64,000 bases of DNA from Agrypnia vestita (taxonomy: Eukaryota; Arthropoda; Insecta; Trichoptera; Phryganeidae). The DNA lies in the NCBI GenBank assembly GCA_016648135.1, contig JADDOH010011212.1:1-64000 (forward strand), in the 5' to 3' direction. A program made the position numbers and the translations under genes. Position 1 is the stretch's first letter; every line of letters starts with the position of its first letter. A model generated the notes under the pieces. That model ran no database searches and was not told where the DNA came from. It worked only from the letters and a program-made list of their open reading frames with translations. Below are positions 43,541 to 54,532 of this stretch, piece after piece.

Positions 43541-44390
43541 CGATATGCACTGATAAGTACGCAGGGTTTGGATACACTCGTACGTCTTGTATTATGATTG
43601 ATTATATGTCATAAAAAACACCATTTCATGTCTCATTAACTCACTCAGCCAATCAATATACCTGATGATTTAGTAAACAATGTATATAATACATATCGTA
43701 ATAGGGTTGCTGTTTCAAAATATAGGAAAATAGACTTAACCTACAAATTTCATGGAAACGAGTGCACATCTGCCTTAATTCCTTAGTCTTAAATGTTCGA
43801 GCTGTTAAGAATTTCATTCCACTATGGAAATTTTATTTTATGTTAAGATGAAAGATTATCCTAGTAAATAGATCTACAAACACTTATCAAAATAAAATAT
43901 AAAGACAATTTTTATACAATTCACATTTTTTGTGATTAAAAATATATTATCATAAAATTATAAAGTACTTAATTGTTAAGGATTATTGAAAGTATTGAAT
44001 TTAAAAACATTAAGATACATGAAATTTACAATTGAGGAGAATCAATGAATCTACCATAGAGGTACAAAATACAAAGTGCATAGGTTCCAAGGTCAACAAT
44101 ATCGGAACACGTGACACGCGACAGTGCTTGGTATTCGATAGTGAAATAGTATGAACTCAACTGTATTATAAGCATGTATTACACGTTTGATAGAATATCA
44201 ACAATGTACCTTCACTACAATTTCGCTTTTAAACTAATCATGGCAGTGGATAACTGACCATTCTAGACAGGAAGAGAAATATCCTATGTATTGGTAGTGT
44301 ATGTAATGAAATAAGGCTGAAGATCTCAGTAATCGAACAGTAATAAGATCTATATGAAAATAATGAAGAGATATACAATCAATGTATATT
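43541..44390. other. AT-rich spacer, no gene seen
   Basis: No coding sequence or terminal repeat recognised. Confidence 0.5.
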
Positions 44391-44709
44391 ATAGATGTCT
44401 CACAGAGACGAATCTGTATTTTTTATAGATTTCTCATTAGCGACATCTGTGCACATTTAAGGGAAATGAAAAAGCTTTGGTGCCGGCTACGCTAAGGATT
44501 GTTACAGCTCATATGTGAAAAGTGGCGTATTATTTAAATATATACAACTTCCAAAAATTAGCAGACATGGTATTCTATCATGGGTGGAAATGGCGAACGT
44601 GATCACTTAAGCCAGCTGTACGATAAGTCGTAAACTCTTTGTACACCCAAAAGACTTCTATACCTTTTTTCCCATAAAAAATACAGTTTCGTCTCTGTGA
44701 GACATCTAT
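44391..44709. repeat. Foldback MITE, AGAAGTCTCA family (variant AGATGTCTCA)
   Basis: Arms ATAGATGTCTCACAGAGACG and the inverted equivalent ending CGTCTCTGTGAGACATCTAT. Pairing continues outward through AATCAATGTATATT on both sides, so the true element is longer than the core. Right flank TTTGGACATACTCAAAATATTCTG recurs at 51560 and 9490, again supporting a larger unit. Confidence 0.75.
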
Positions 44710-45032
44710 AATATACATTGATTGATTACTGATATCCCTGTGACAAAAATTCAGTTGTATTCTGAAAAATTTGGACATACTCAAAATATTCTGAAGAGAT
44801 ATACAGTTTATTATTACGTAACATTTTGTCGAGTCGAATGATTTTTTCTAGAAAGATTAAGTGAAATTTTTCAAGTCTCTTGTCATATGTACCAAGAGAA
44901 TCACTTAAGCCTTGTCAATATGTCAGCGATTTAAGGAACTTTCTTTTGATTTTTTCGACTCTACCGTTTCCGTCTTCGTAATTGGATGATCAGATGGTTG
45001 ATGAGATTTCCAGTAAACTTCTGATGAGGGAC

Positions 45033-45260
45033 TTATAACTGGTAATTGGCAATTTGTAGGGATGTATCGTTAATTTCTTTCATTATTCGGACGACGAAAC
45101 CGGAGCTTCGGCTGCTTGCCTTGTTGTTGCCACGACGGTAAAATTCAAGAGACGGCTCAAAATTAATTCTATAATAAAATTTAGGATTATAAGATTTATG
45201 ACTAATAAACGAAAATAAATACACTAACGCGAGCATGGAAACGATGAAAAATGATGTCAT
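45033..45260 (-). CDS. Candidate small secreted ORF (75 codons, uncertain)
   Basis: Begins MTSFFIVSMLALVYLFSFIS, which looks like a signal peptide, followed by a basic, serine-rich tail. A second open stretch shifted by two (VISPSSEVYWKSHQPSDHP then KKSKESSLNR) follows the stop, as if a frameshift or splice joins them. The bases just upstream, TTTTCAGAATAC, look like a splice acceptor but also match the tail of a repeat family (48240, 50222, 62446), which weakens the case. No homolog recognised; chance is a real possibility. Confidence 0.2.
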   Translation of the reverse strand: MTSFFIVSMLALVYLFSFISHKSYNPKFYYRINFEPSLEFYRRGNNKASSRSSGFVVRIMKEINDTSLQIANYQL

Positions 45261-45319
45261 ATTCGGCTGTATTCTGAAAATAATGTTAGGTTGTTATCAG
45301 TTGATGGTTACCCCAGTAC

Positions 45320-45643
45320 TAAAAAAACTAACCAATAAAAACAAAGTTTTTACAATACTCCTTTTCGCTTTGAATCAGGTTTCGTGACTATGCACGCGTC
45401 GGGCTAATCACTCATATAGAATGATTCCAATTTGAAAAAACCATTAAAATTTCTAAAAATCCAAAATTATACGATAATTATTAATTTTTTAAAGCGAAAA
45501 TTTGTAAAATCATTTTTATCGTGGCCACGAGTCTGCCTGCAAAGTTTCAGCTCGATTGGATCACGGGAAAAGGGTTAAAAATCGATCCAATATTTTTGCG
45601 TCAATCATACAGACGCCACGAGTTAAAATAAAGGAAGTAAAAA
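45320..45643 (+). repeat. ACTCCCTTTCTC repeat, copy 2
   Basis: Aligns with 38152-38470 throughout, including AAGTTTCAGCTCGATTGGAT and CGCCACGAGTTAAAA. Terminal GAAAGGGAGT is worn to AAAGGAAGT. Confidence 0.7.
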
Positions 45644-45779
45644 TATAGAAATGTCAAGACATCTGTCTAATATCAATATTTGTATCATTGCGAGGAAAAT
45701 ATCTCTGGATGAATAAATTACTAGATGTGTGTAAAACAATGTGTGTAAATTTATGTAAATAATATATGTGTAAACACAT

Positions 45780-46190
45780 TTTCAACAACAAAGAGATCCC
45801 AATTAGCTTAAAAAGCATTTGGATCGTGCATACTGCCAGTGATGACGTGTGGAGTCGAGACGATAGCCCTTTCAAAGAATGAGTAGAAAAGCTCAAATGC
45901 ACACAACGATCCATGGAGAGATCCATGCTAGATAAAATTAGAAATGCATGAAATTAAGCGAAAAATGAACAAAAAAAACTTAACAGGAGAATTGCAAAGA
46001 CGAATAGGAATGAGCTGGGCTGCTTTTGGCAAATTCAAATATATTTTTAAGAACAAAGAGATCCCAATTAGCCAAAAAAGAAAATCTTTAAATCGTGCAT
46101 ACTGCCAGTGATAACATTTGGAGTGGAGACAATGGCCTTTACAAAGAAACGTGTAGAAAAGCTCAAATGCACCCAACGACCCGTGGAGAA
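45780..46190 (+). pseudogene. RTE-type LINE RT fragments, two tandem pieces
   Basis: The second piece reads ELQRRIGMSWAAFGKFKYIF, NKEIPISQKRK, CILPVITFGVETMAFTKKRV, EKLKCTQRPVE. This is the classic RTE block RRI..AWAAFGKL..IL....PI.LKRKV.D.CILPV.TYG.ETW.LTKK...KL...QRAMER. The first piece (about 45785-45945) repeats NKEIPISLK, CILPVMTCGVETIALSKNE, KLKCTQRSMERSML with stops. The local duplication means two insertions or a tandem duplication. Confidence 0.8.
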
Positions 46191-46589
46191 CGTTTGAATA
46201 CGGAATGTGAAATGGATAAGTTAAGGTGGGAAAGACCGTTTCTGGAAGGAAAGAAAGGTCAGAAGGAAAGCACGCTCTTACCTTTGTCCTTTTGGTCCAG
46301 GTCGAAGGAACAACGCTGGTTTTTCCCTTATCAGAAGGGCAGTAGCTCAGGAAATCTTATGGCACCTTGATCCTTATCCGAAGGCTTTACAATCACGTAA
46401 AAGTGGGCACACAAAACTCAGAACAAAACGCGTCCAGCAAACAAGACAGTTCAAAGTTGAATGGTAATGTCAAAGATAAAAGGTTTTGGTAGAGCGTGCA
46501 CTATGAAAAGGTGTAGTAAGGAAGGTGATTGTGTTCAGTGACATCTGGTCCTGTTCATAAAGAACGAACATAGAGATCCGTGCTTGGAG

Positions 46590-46880
46590 TAAGCCTAAGA
46601 GATTTAGAAATGATGAAATTAGGCGCAAAACTAGAGTAGTGGATATCATAGACCGTGTAGCGAAGGATGGGCAGGGCATGTTGCAAGGCAGGATGCTACA
46701 AGATGAACTCCCAAATTTTGAAATGGAGACCTTGGGAAAATAAAAGAGGCGTCGGAAGACCCTAAAAGAGATGGGCCGACGATATAGCCACTGTGGGGGA
46801 AAGAAATGGCTACAACTAGCTAATAACGAGGAAGGATAGAAGGATATGGAAGAGACCTTTATTTAGCAGTAGAGAGATGA
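46590..46880 (+). pseudogene. RTE-type LINE 3' coding end
   Basis: Reads LGVSLRDLEMMKLGAKLE, then ILKWRPWENKRGVGRP and KRWADDIATVGERNGYN across stops. This corresponds to MLG.SLRDRIRN..IR..TKV.DI, LEWRPR.GKRSVGRP and RW.DD. It ends in a purine-rich GATGAAAGAAGAAGAAAG tail. It may be the distal part of the fragment at 45780-46190, with 46200-46590 unrecognised between. Confidence 0.75.
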
Positions 46881-47359
46881 AAGAAGAAGAAAGAAGGAAG
46901 AAGAAACAAACTTATTTTTAACAAATTTTAAAATAATATTAGAACTCATTTTATAATAATTAATATTCGTCAAAAAATTATATTTTAGACTTTATATTTC
47001 AGTCTGCAGTGACTGGTTTGTGATGTTATAAATGTCGTTTTGATATCAAAAACTTAACAAGTCTTTTGTTTTCTTAAAAATGTTATAATGCTGGACCTCC
47101 ACGGTGTCTATCGTGAAGGGCCGACATTATAATCCATGTATGCGTAACAAAATATTAATGTGCCTATTTTAATTTTAAACGGTTTATATACCATCACTTC
47201 ACAACCGTTGGGTGGTGAAAAGTGATATTGCACCATCCTATATATATATATATATATAAAAACATAGGAACCAATTTCTGTTTCCTATCTTGGGGCTTTA
47301 TTGACAATTATTTATGAATTCCTTATTCTCCACATTCTCCTAAATCAACATATCACACA
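46881..47359. other. AT-rich spacer with AT microsatellite
   Basis: Includes an (AT)n run near 47240-47260; nothing else recognised. Confidence 0.5.
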
Positions 47360-47645
47360 AACAGCAATATTACTATTTCTGTATTTTGACAGTTGTAGTA
47401 TGACATTGTGATGCCGCCAACTTTGACGTTATAAGTTAGACAGGTTTGAAATTAATTGATTCAATCAATTAGAAAGCACATATTCATAATTGTAAATAAC
47501 TTAACGTTTGCTTACATTTTAGAGCTTTCTCAATGATTGAATTCATTATTTTTAAACCTGTCAAACTTCAAACGTCAAAATTGGCGGCATTACAATGTTA
47601 TACATAACTGTCAAGATAGAGAATTGCAAGCAATATTGCTTAGTT
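47360..47645. repeat. Foldback MITE, TTGACAGTT family, copy 1
   Basis: Left arm AGCAATATTACTATTTCTGT, TTTTGACAGTT, GATGCCGCCAACTTTGACGT; right arm is the inverse (ACGTCAAAATTGGCGGCATT, AACTGTCAAGA, AGCAATATTGCT). Centre includes AATAACTTAACGTTTG. Other copies: 50020-50240 (half) and 61840-62465 (split). Confidence 0.75.
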
Positions 47646-48110
47646 TAGAGTACGGCCGGAAATAGACTGTAATATAGTATCACGACTAATTTCCAAAGGT
47701 CTAATCTGATATTGTAAAAGACGTTAATATAAATTAATTGAATAATTATACGGGCATATTTTTTTTTATTTAATTTTTAATACAAATAATATTTTATTGC
47801 AAAGATAGCTAGCAAATAGTAACAATTCAATTTTTTTCTCACCAAAAAGAATTATGTTTCTTGTGTGTGGTCAGGGATAATCATTAACAATCTAATAGGT
47901 AGTGTAATCTAATTTAATAAACAATGAGAATTAGGTAATATTCTATTTATCCAATATATCTAAAATCTTTGAATAAGCTGTCAAAAGAGACTAAACTCAA
48001 TCACAAAAGTCAATTCTACAATAAATCCATTCGGGTTCGCTGGGGGAATATGCACACGAGACGCAACCGGAAAATATCCACCATCATACAAAGTTAATTG
48101 AACAAATCAA
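47646..48110. other. AT-rich spacer
   Basis: Nothing recognised. Confidence 0.5.
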
Positions 48111-48195
48111 GTGATTGCATAGGTATCTTCATCGATTCGAGGGAAGTACTCGACAGTATCTCCCACGAACAGCTCCAAACGAAAAATATTAATCC
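48111..48195 (+). pseudogene. LINE reverse-transcriptase palm scrap
   Basis: Reads CIGIFIDSREVLDSISHEQL, matching RT motif A of LINEs (GIFLDL.KAFD.V.HE.L), with the lysine-alanine of KAFD changed to EVLD. Only about 28 codons recognisable. Confidence 0.5.
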
Positions 48196-48379
48196 ATCTC
48201 GTCTATTTTTGAGTAGGTATTGGAGAATATCGTTTTCAGAATACGGCCGATAATCCAGTAAATGCTTATTGCTTACTCATCAAAGATAACTTTAAAGGTG
48301 GGTTGCACAGCAAATACTCGAAGTTTACCGAGCACAAATTGAATGTTCAATTTTAATGTCATTTTGTTATTTATATTAT

Positions 48380-48800
48380 TCATGACGGAGAATGAAGTGA
48401 AACGCTCTTATTTAACCTTCGGGTACCGGAAGGTTGAAAATAGTATCGGGTCCAGAGTGGGGTACAAACGGGACCCCAGTCAAATTTTCGTTTTAATGAA
48501 CTGTCTGTCTGTACTCTGTACAAATCTACACCTTTTGTCCAATCTGACACAAATTTTGCATACTTATTCTTTCGGACCCGGTGGGTAACACAAACGACAT
48601 TTCCTTCCCCCCCTCCCTTTATCCCTCACCATCCCTGTGACATATTTTCCATGCAAATCTGTACCATTCGACCCTGACTCAAATATTGCATATTTATGGT
48701 ATACCCGACGGGTAGCATAAGCGATATTTCCCTTCCCTTTACCTCAGCCTCTCTCCCTGATATATTTTTCATACAAATCACCCATCCCGGCCTTCATTAG
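48380..48800. repeat. Unclassified repeat with ~130-bp internal tandem units
   Basis: CTTCGGGTACCGGAAGG and GGGTCCAGAGTGGGGTAC are followed by two imperfect units, each with CAAATCT, TTGCATA, CC(C)GGNGGGTA, CGATATTTCC-like and CCCTCCC-like blocks, and a third partial unit starting at 48775. It has the look of a Helitron or SINE-like family, but no terminus was identified. Confidence 0.45.
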
Positions 48801-49799
48801 ATGGAAACATTGTTTTTATTAGAGGTTTTGCAAAACAATGGAACCTTTGTTTCCCCCCACAAATTTGTTTTCAACTTAATCCTTAACCAGTTCAATGCCG
48901 GGTATGAACAGCTAGTGTTTTATAGGATTTTTTAATTACATTTCTTATACAAAGCGAACAAAACTCTACTAAATTTGTCATTTTATAAGAAACCGTAATA
49001 TTTTTGGGTCTCATAACTCACAAGCATCAAACTGACAGAAGCTTTGCAAGCAGAATGAAGTAACAGCATCGTACAGAATATTGCCGATTGTTTATAAGCA
49101 TTATTGTTTAATTTTCTTTTGGTGTTGTATTCTTTGGTATATTTACGAGGATTACAAAGAATACCAGCTCAGTATCATGTACAATTATTAAATAGTTTTA
49201 AAAGTAAGATTTTTGGGGTTAGGTTGTGCCCGTCACGGAACGGAAGGGTTAAGACTATATTTTCCGTCAGGAGACATTTTCTATTTTTTCGACTTTAAAT
49301 CAAAATCCATAGATAAATTATCAGCGTATGTAATATAATTTACCTACTTGACAAGATAGAGGATAAAGAAACGCATTGCGATTACACATTTAAAACAATT
49401 AAATTTAAAAAAAAATATATTTTACCAACTGTGGTTTTTCTTCACAGAAACCACAGGATTGTTGTCCGGAGTTCCCAATGACGTTGATAACCGCATGAGT
49501 GGTTGCATAGATAAGTGTCTTATTTGATCACTGCAATCTTGCGTAACACATCAAAAGATTCGCGCCAATTTTGTCTGTTGATAAAACTTCCACGACAAAA
49601 TATTATAATAATTATAATTATTTATTTTTTTTGTTTGCACATTTATAGATGACAAATATTTTATAGTGTTTACAAATATGTATATGTGAAATATGTATAT
49701 ATTCATCATTGTTGCTGAGAATCTTGGCAGCCAAGTAAACACTACATTTTATGCCCTGCCTGCTACACTAGTATTTTACTGTATTATAGCAGACAGTGC
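48801..49799. other. AT-rich DNA, no gene seen
   Basis: Short frames only (for example 49104-49298); no family motif. Confidence 0.45.
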
Positions 49800-50015
49800 T
49801 TTTCCAGTAGGTATATTCCTGCCTTGATTATGAGTCGAAAATGTTCAAGCTATCATGACCTCATATCAATAGTTATGAAAATATGCGACGTCAAAGTTTG
49901 CATTTTATCTCAATATTTCTGACTTAATTTTTGTAAAACGTTGGACTATCATTACAGTAACTTATATCGATTACGAAAAATTCATTCGTTTCAATACAAG
50001 TTAAATAAAATGATA
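49800..50015. repeat. Left half of a CAGGGTG-family MITE
   Basis: TTCCTGCCTTGATTATGAGT through AAGTTAAATAAAATGATAA, matching the left arm at 63545-63745 almost base for base. The right arm is missing; the TTGACAGTT-family half copy begins immediately after. Confidence 0.65.
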
Positions 50016-50019
50016 ACTA

Positions 50020-50240
50020 ACGTTTAAGTTATTCACAAATTGTGAAATTACGTTAAGTTATTCACAATTTGTGAATAACTTAATGTTTGTTTACGTTTTT
50101 GGGCTTTCTCGTTGATTGAATTCATTAATATCAAACCTGTCAATCTTAAAACGACAAATTGACGATATTACAATGTTATACAATAACTGTCAAGATACTG
50201 AAATAGCAATATTTCTTATTTCAGAATACGGTCGATTATA
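50020..50240. repeat. TTGACAGTT-family MITE, copy 2
   Basis: Begins with a small palindrome AAGTTATTCACAAATTGTG / CACAATTTGTGAATAACTT, then AACTTAATGTTTG, TCTCGTTGATTGAATTCATT, AACCTGTCAATCTTAAAACG, AACTGTCAAGATACTGAAAT and TTTCAGAATACGGTCG. Only one full arm is present. Confidence 0.6.
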
Positions 50241-50399
50241 CGAATAAATCTTGGCCCAAAAAAAAATATAATAATTAATTATCAACAAATTTAATAATAG
50301 TCTTAATTCTATAGCACAGACATTAACAAAAATACGTAAATTGGAGAGTGAATAAAAGAAAACATGTAAAAGTAGTTGAAAAGATTAAAATACATGTTC

Positions 50400-50890
50400 A
50401 TATAAGTAGGAGATTTTTCAAATTTTTCTTATATCGTGGCCTTTACAAGGTTTCTTGCATGCTCTCTTCCCTTTTCATGGAGCCAGAATTTCACTTTTGA
50501 AGAAAAATATGCGAGACTATGGCTACAACTTTTTAGTTTTGTATTTAGAATATTGAATATTTTTGGAGCTTGGAAGAGACGAAAGCTTTGTGAAAAGGTT
50601 TTGGTGAATTTTGGTACGAGATAGTCATAGTTCACCTGTGCCCTTGTTTAGTGAGAGTGAGTTATTTGTTGGTGATCTTGTCTGTGTCGGAAAAAGTATT
50701 TTAAGGTGTTAAGTGAATATATCCGATTGACATCCAGGACGTGACATTCTCTGAAGAGTTCGTCTGAAGGAAAACGAAATGGCTTTTTATGAAAAACTCT
50801 CAATACCATTTTCTGGACTTGGCTTAAATAACCTAGTAATATAGTACAAAAGATTCGCACGAACAAAGATTCACGCGACAAAACATTTTA
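50400..50890 (-). pseudogene. LINE reverse-transcriptase C-terminus
   Basis: Minus frame 50881-50648 reads YLSQVQKMVLRVFHKKPFRF, PSDELFRECHVLDVNRIYSL, NTLKYFFRHR. This matches LQK...R......P...LF....VL....LY.L..LKFM. The next frame, 50635-50429, reads YLVPKFTKTFSQSFRLFQAP then FNILNTKLKS, matching the .P......GQ.....AP..FN.LP..IK ending. One stop separates the frames. Only the tail domain is present. Confidence 0.6.
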
Positions 50891-51647
50891 AAATGTTTTT
50901 ATTATTTGTGTACGAGCTTTAAATAAATTTGTGAATTTATAATGGTGACTAAATCATTGAATACTCTTTCGCAAATTCATAAAAACTCGATCAAATCAGT
51001 ACACGAAAATATTTCCCCCCTATTCTTAGAATACCAAGATAGTTGCACATCATGATGATGCACTCAAAAATAGACGGGACGTACTTACGTACTCGTACTA
51101 TGGGGTATGAACTTATTATGTATGCTTATATTACAAGCTGTGAACTTATTATGTACGCTTATAGGCAGTTTCTATTAGAAATGTCTAGGCATGTATTAAA
51201 TTTGAATATTTTTATCATTGAAAAAATTTTGATATTTGGACACTTTGTAAAAATATATTTTTAGATAGGTATGTGTAAAACAAATTATTTTCTACCCAAT
51301 TAAAAAAAACAATATTCCCCTCTGTGAAGAGTGCTTCGGGAGCGTCTTGCAAATTAAACACGTGGATAATAATTCGGTTTTATTTTTTATTACAGCCTAG
51401 TTCTGTCCATAGATAAGAATATATATTTCTGCCAGCAATGCGATTAGCTACACTGTAGAGGTAGTATGCACGCACCCGCCGCGCGGCTGCCGGCTCGCGA
51501 AGTGCGAGCGGGAGAGCTAGCTTCCCGTCTCACACAATATCATTAGGCATTTATTTTATATTCAGAATATTTTGAGTATGTCCAACATTTCAAAAAACAC
51601 AACACTGGATTTTATCGCCAGGGGGAGATCAGTAATCAAGATGTATT
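50891..51647. other. AT-rich DNA with one GC-rich patch
   Basis: 51465-51530 is GC-rich (CACCCGCCGCGCGGCTGCCG). 51555-51640 shares TTTTGAGTATGTCCAA and TGGATTTT..CAG with the flanks of other AGAAGTCTCA-family copies. No gene. Confidence 0.4.
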
Positions 51648-51926
51648 ATACATGTCTCATAGTGACGAAGCTATATTTTTATATGGAAAAGGTGTGGAAG
51701 TCTTTTTTGGTGTTAATAGGGCTTACAACCTATCGTACGGCTGGCTAAAGGGATCTCCAGTGTAATGTTAATAATTCGGAAGATTCTCATATACACGTAT
51801 AAAGCATATTGCTTTAAACTTCAATCAAAATATAGATACCTAAGATACGCCCTATGGACACCCAAAAACTTCCATACCTACCTTCCCATATATAAATTTA
51901 GCTTCGTCTCTATGAGACATCTATAA
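51648..51926. repeat. Foldback MITE, AGAAGTCTCA family, copy 3
   Basis: Arms CATGTCTCATAGTGACGAAG and CTTCGTCTCTATGAGACATC at the two ends, with AAGTCTTTTTTGG / CCAAAAACTTCC inside. Confidence 0.7.
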
Positions 51927-52304
51927 AATAACTTATTTTATATTTCACTTTATTTTTATTTAATTTGGGTCTCAATTAGCTTGTATGATATAAGAAGAAC
52001 AGAGTATATGATGCACAAAAAACTTTGCCAATTATAAGAATCCAATGACGAGCAGATACTAGTGAGAGTAGTAGTGCAATATATACAATATAAATATAAG
52101 TCAGTAAAACAATAACTAAATATATAAAATCAATAAACTAAAAAATACATGGTAAATAAATTTCAGAGAGGACAGAGGAAAGAGGGAAGGGAAGATTGAA
52201 TGGGGATTTATGGTCTACGTGTTGATGCTTCATTTGATTGCAGTCACTTTTGTGTTGAATGAATCAAGTTCTTTGTTGTGAGTATTGAAACGCAGGGAAG
52301 CTCT
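51927..52304. other. AT-rich spacer
   Basis: Nothing recognised before the minisatellite. Confidence 0.5.
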
Positions 52305-52568
52305 GTAGAGGAGTGTAATATAATATTTGTAGAGGAATGTTATATCATATCTGTAGAGGAATGTTATATTATATATGTAGATGAATGTAAAATAATATCT
52401 ATAGAGGAATTTAATATAATATCTGTAGAGGAATGTTATATCATATCTGTAGAGTAATATAATATAATATATGTAGATGAATGTAATATAATATCTATAG
52501 AGAAATTTAATATAATATCTGTAGAGGAATGTAGTATAATATTTGTAAAGGAATGTAATATAATATTC
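52305..52568 (+). repeat. 24-bp minisatellite, 11 units, with 96-bp higher order
   Basis: Eleven units of exactly 24 bases with consensus GTAGAGGAATGTAATATAAT then ATCT. Units 2-5 correspond to units 6-9 (same variants at the same rank, for example unit 2 = unit 6 exactly, units 3 and 7 both end ATATAT, units 5 and 9 both start ATAGAG). This shows a four-unit block was duplicated. No stable protein repeat or flanking gene. Confidence 0.95.
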
Positions 52569-52804
52569 ATGACGTTTAAAATGACGTCGTGTGCAATTTT
52601 ATACCATAGGAGTCAAGAAATAATTTTTATGATACCGCAAAATCAATGATAATTGACCCGTTTGAACGGCTCTGTTAACTCGATGGATATTAAGGCTAAT
52701 GGAACTTGAACAAAACGATAATTACGTCGGACAACAAATTTATTTATATAAATATTTTTATATGTATGCGCACAATTATTGAATTTTGTCCACAGAGGAA
52801 AAAT

Positions 52805-53220
52805 TGTGTTCTTTTTATTTTATTTATTTAACAAACTGACCGTCAACAGGTCATCATTGACCCTAATAGATGGTCCTACAGTGACATTAGAGTACAAACT
52901 ATAAATATTTTCTGAACTCTTTGAATGTGATATAATTACACAATACACTTTTTATGACAAATAAATCATCAATATGGTCTCAATGATAAAATAAATTGTA
53001 AATAATATTCAGAACAAAACAAAGATTATCGCAAATCTATAAATACAATTTAGGAATGAGTTCCAGATAAACAAGTTTTTGAACAATTCACAACACACTT
53101 TTTATGATAAGTTAATAATAAATAATACATTACTGATAAAATAAATTGTTGATAATATTCAGAATAAAATAAAGACTATCACAAATCAATAAACACAATT
53201 TAGAAGTGAGTTTTAAATTA
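52805..53220 (-). repeat. LINE 3'-UTR-like repeat, copy 2, internally duplicated
   Basis: Minus strand ends TTTGTTAAATAAATAAAATA at 52805, like a LINE tail. Contains GACCCTAATAGATGGTCCTA and GTGACATTAGAGTACAAA shared with 39700-39860. A block of about 155 bases (ACACTTTTTATGA ... AATTTAGGAATGAGTT) starting near 52934 repeats at about 53089. Confidence 0.55.
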
Positions 53221-53242
53221 ACAATTATTAATCGAGATAAAT

Positions 53243-53645
53243 TATAGAAGTCTCACATTTATATGGGAATCGTGTATGGAAGTCTTTATAGGGTGGCCCA
53301 GGGCTTACAAACTATATGAGTTGGCTTAAGTGATCACTTTACACAATGTAACGTTCACCACATCCACACACACACAACCACACAAGAAAATTATGACGTC
53401 CATAGATGTCGCCACTGCTAATGATACCTAATTTTTAAAATGGAATGTGAAGCAATATTATTATATATATGATATATATGATATTCTTCCGAATTATTTA
53501 AAATATACACTAGAATACGCCTAAACATTATTAACCTACATTTTTAACGCCTTTTGTAGACCAGTTTATATTTTTAACAATATGTGTATATGTATAAAGA
53601 CATAAATACTTTTATACAAATAGCTTCGACTCTGTGAGACTTTTA
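53243..53645. repeat. Foldback MITE, AGAAGTCTCA family, copy 4
   Basis: Left arm ATAGAAGTCTCACATTTATA, GTGTATGGAAGTC, GGCCCAGGGCTTAC, TTAAGTGATCACTTTA; right arm ends AGCTTCGACTCTGTGAGAC. The flank beyond (CTCTGCGGACAAAATCCAGT, GTTCTTAGAACAC) repeats near other copies, so the transposed unit is larger. Confidence 0.7.
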
Positions 53646-54092
53646 TTATTACCCTTCATAAATGATTATCCCTCTGCGGACAAAATCCAGTAATTGTGTT
53701 CTTAGAACACACCTACAGCGGACACTTTTTACCGTCACGGACTTTCAAAGCTATTATTGTTCGTTACTATGTGACATTTTTCATCGGCACCCGTGCATTT
53801 TTCCCTTTATCGAATTATTTTAAATATTACGATAGGTTATCGAAGATATTATTGTACAGAAGTGGCTCAGTGAATCACGACCGTCGCGGTGACTGGTAGC
53901 TGCACCTAGTCCCAGAACTCTAGTCCGCCTGTAGTCACTCGAACTCTGGTTACCTCGCGCTGATCACAATCTCACCACAAACAAAAATAGAAAACACCGC
54001 ATAACATAATACATAAACGAAAAATTCGTCAAGAAAATTATTTCGTAAATATTTCTAGTGTTTGGTTGACACTGACTACAAGTAAGAGGCAT
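53646..54092. other. Unassigned, GC-richer from 53850
   Basis: 53860-53985 has balanced composition (CGACCGTCGCGGTGACTGGT). No long frame; possible promoter or exon debris. Confidence 0.35.
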
Positions 54093-54420
54093 TTAAAAAA
54101 ACTAACCTATAAAAACCGAGTTTTTATTACACTCCCTTTCTCATTAAATCAGGTTTCGTGCGTCTCGGGGTACTGTACGCGTCGGGGTCGTTTCTCGTTT
54201 GTAATGATTCCAATTTGAAAAAACCATTAAAATTTCAAAATCCAAAATTAATTTTTTGAACAAAAATTTGTTTGATCATTTTTATCGTCGCCGCGAGTCT
54301 GCCTGCAAAGGTTCAGCTCGATTGGATCACGGGTAAAGGGATAAAAATCGATCTAAAGTTTTTCCGGCAGACAACAAACCGCGGACGCTACGAGTTAAAA
54401 GAAAGGGAGTAAAAAAAAAA
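54093..54420 (+). repeat. ACTCCCTTTCTC repeat, copy 3
   Basis: AAAAAAACTAACCTATAAAA through AGAAAGGGAGTAAAAA, with GCGTCTCGGGGTACTGTACG and the shared GGTTCAGCTCGATTGGATCA core. Best-preserved ends of the family. Confidence 0.75.
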
Positions 54421-54532
54421 GAAAATGGGGACATCAGCTGATCTAAAATGAGAACAGATTCACAATCTTATTACATGGAGATATGTTCTAAGAACGCAGT
54501 TACTGGAATTTGTCCCCAGAGAGATGATTAAT

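Noticed and set aside
46095..46370. 91-codon plus frame
   Set aside because: Out of frame with the RTE RT peptide that occupies its first part; shadow of a LINE fragment.
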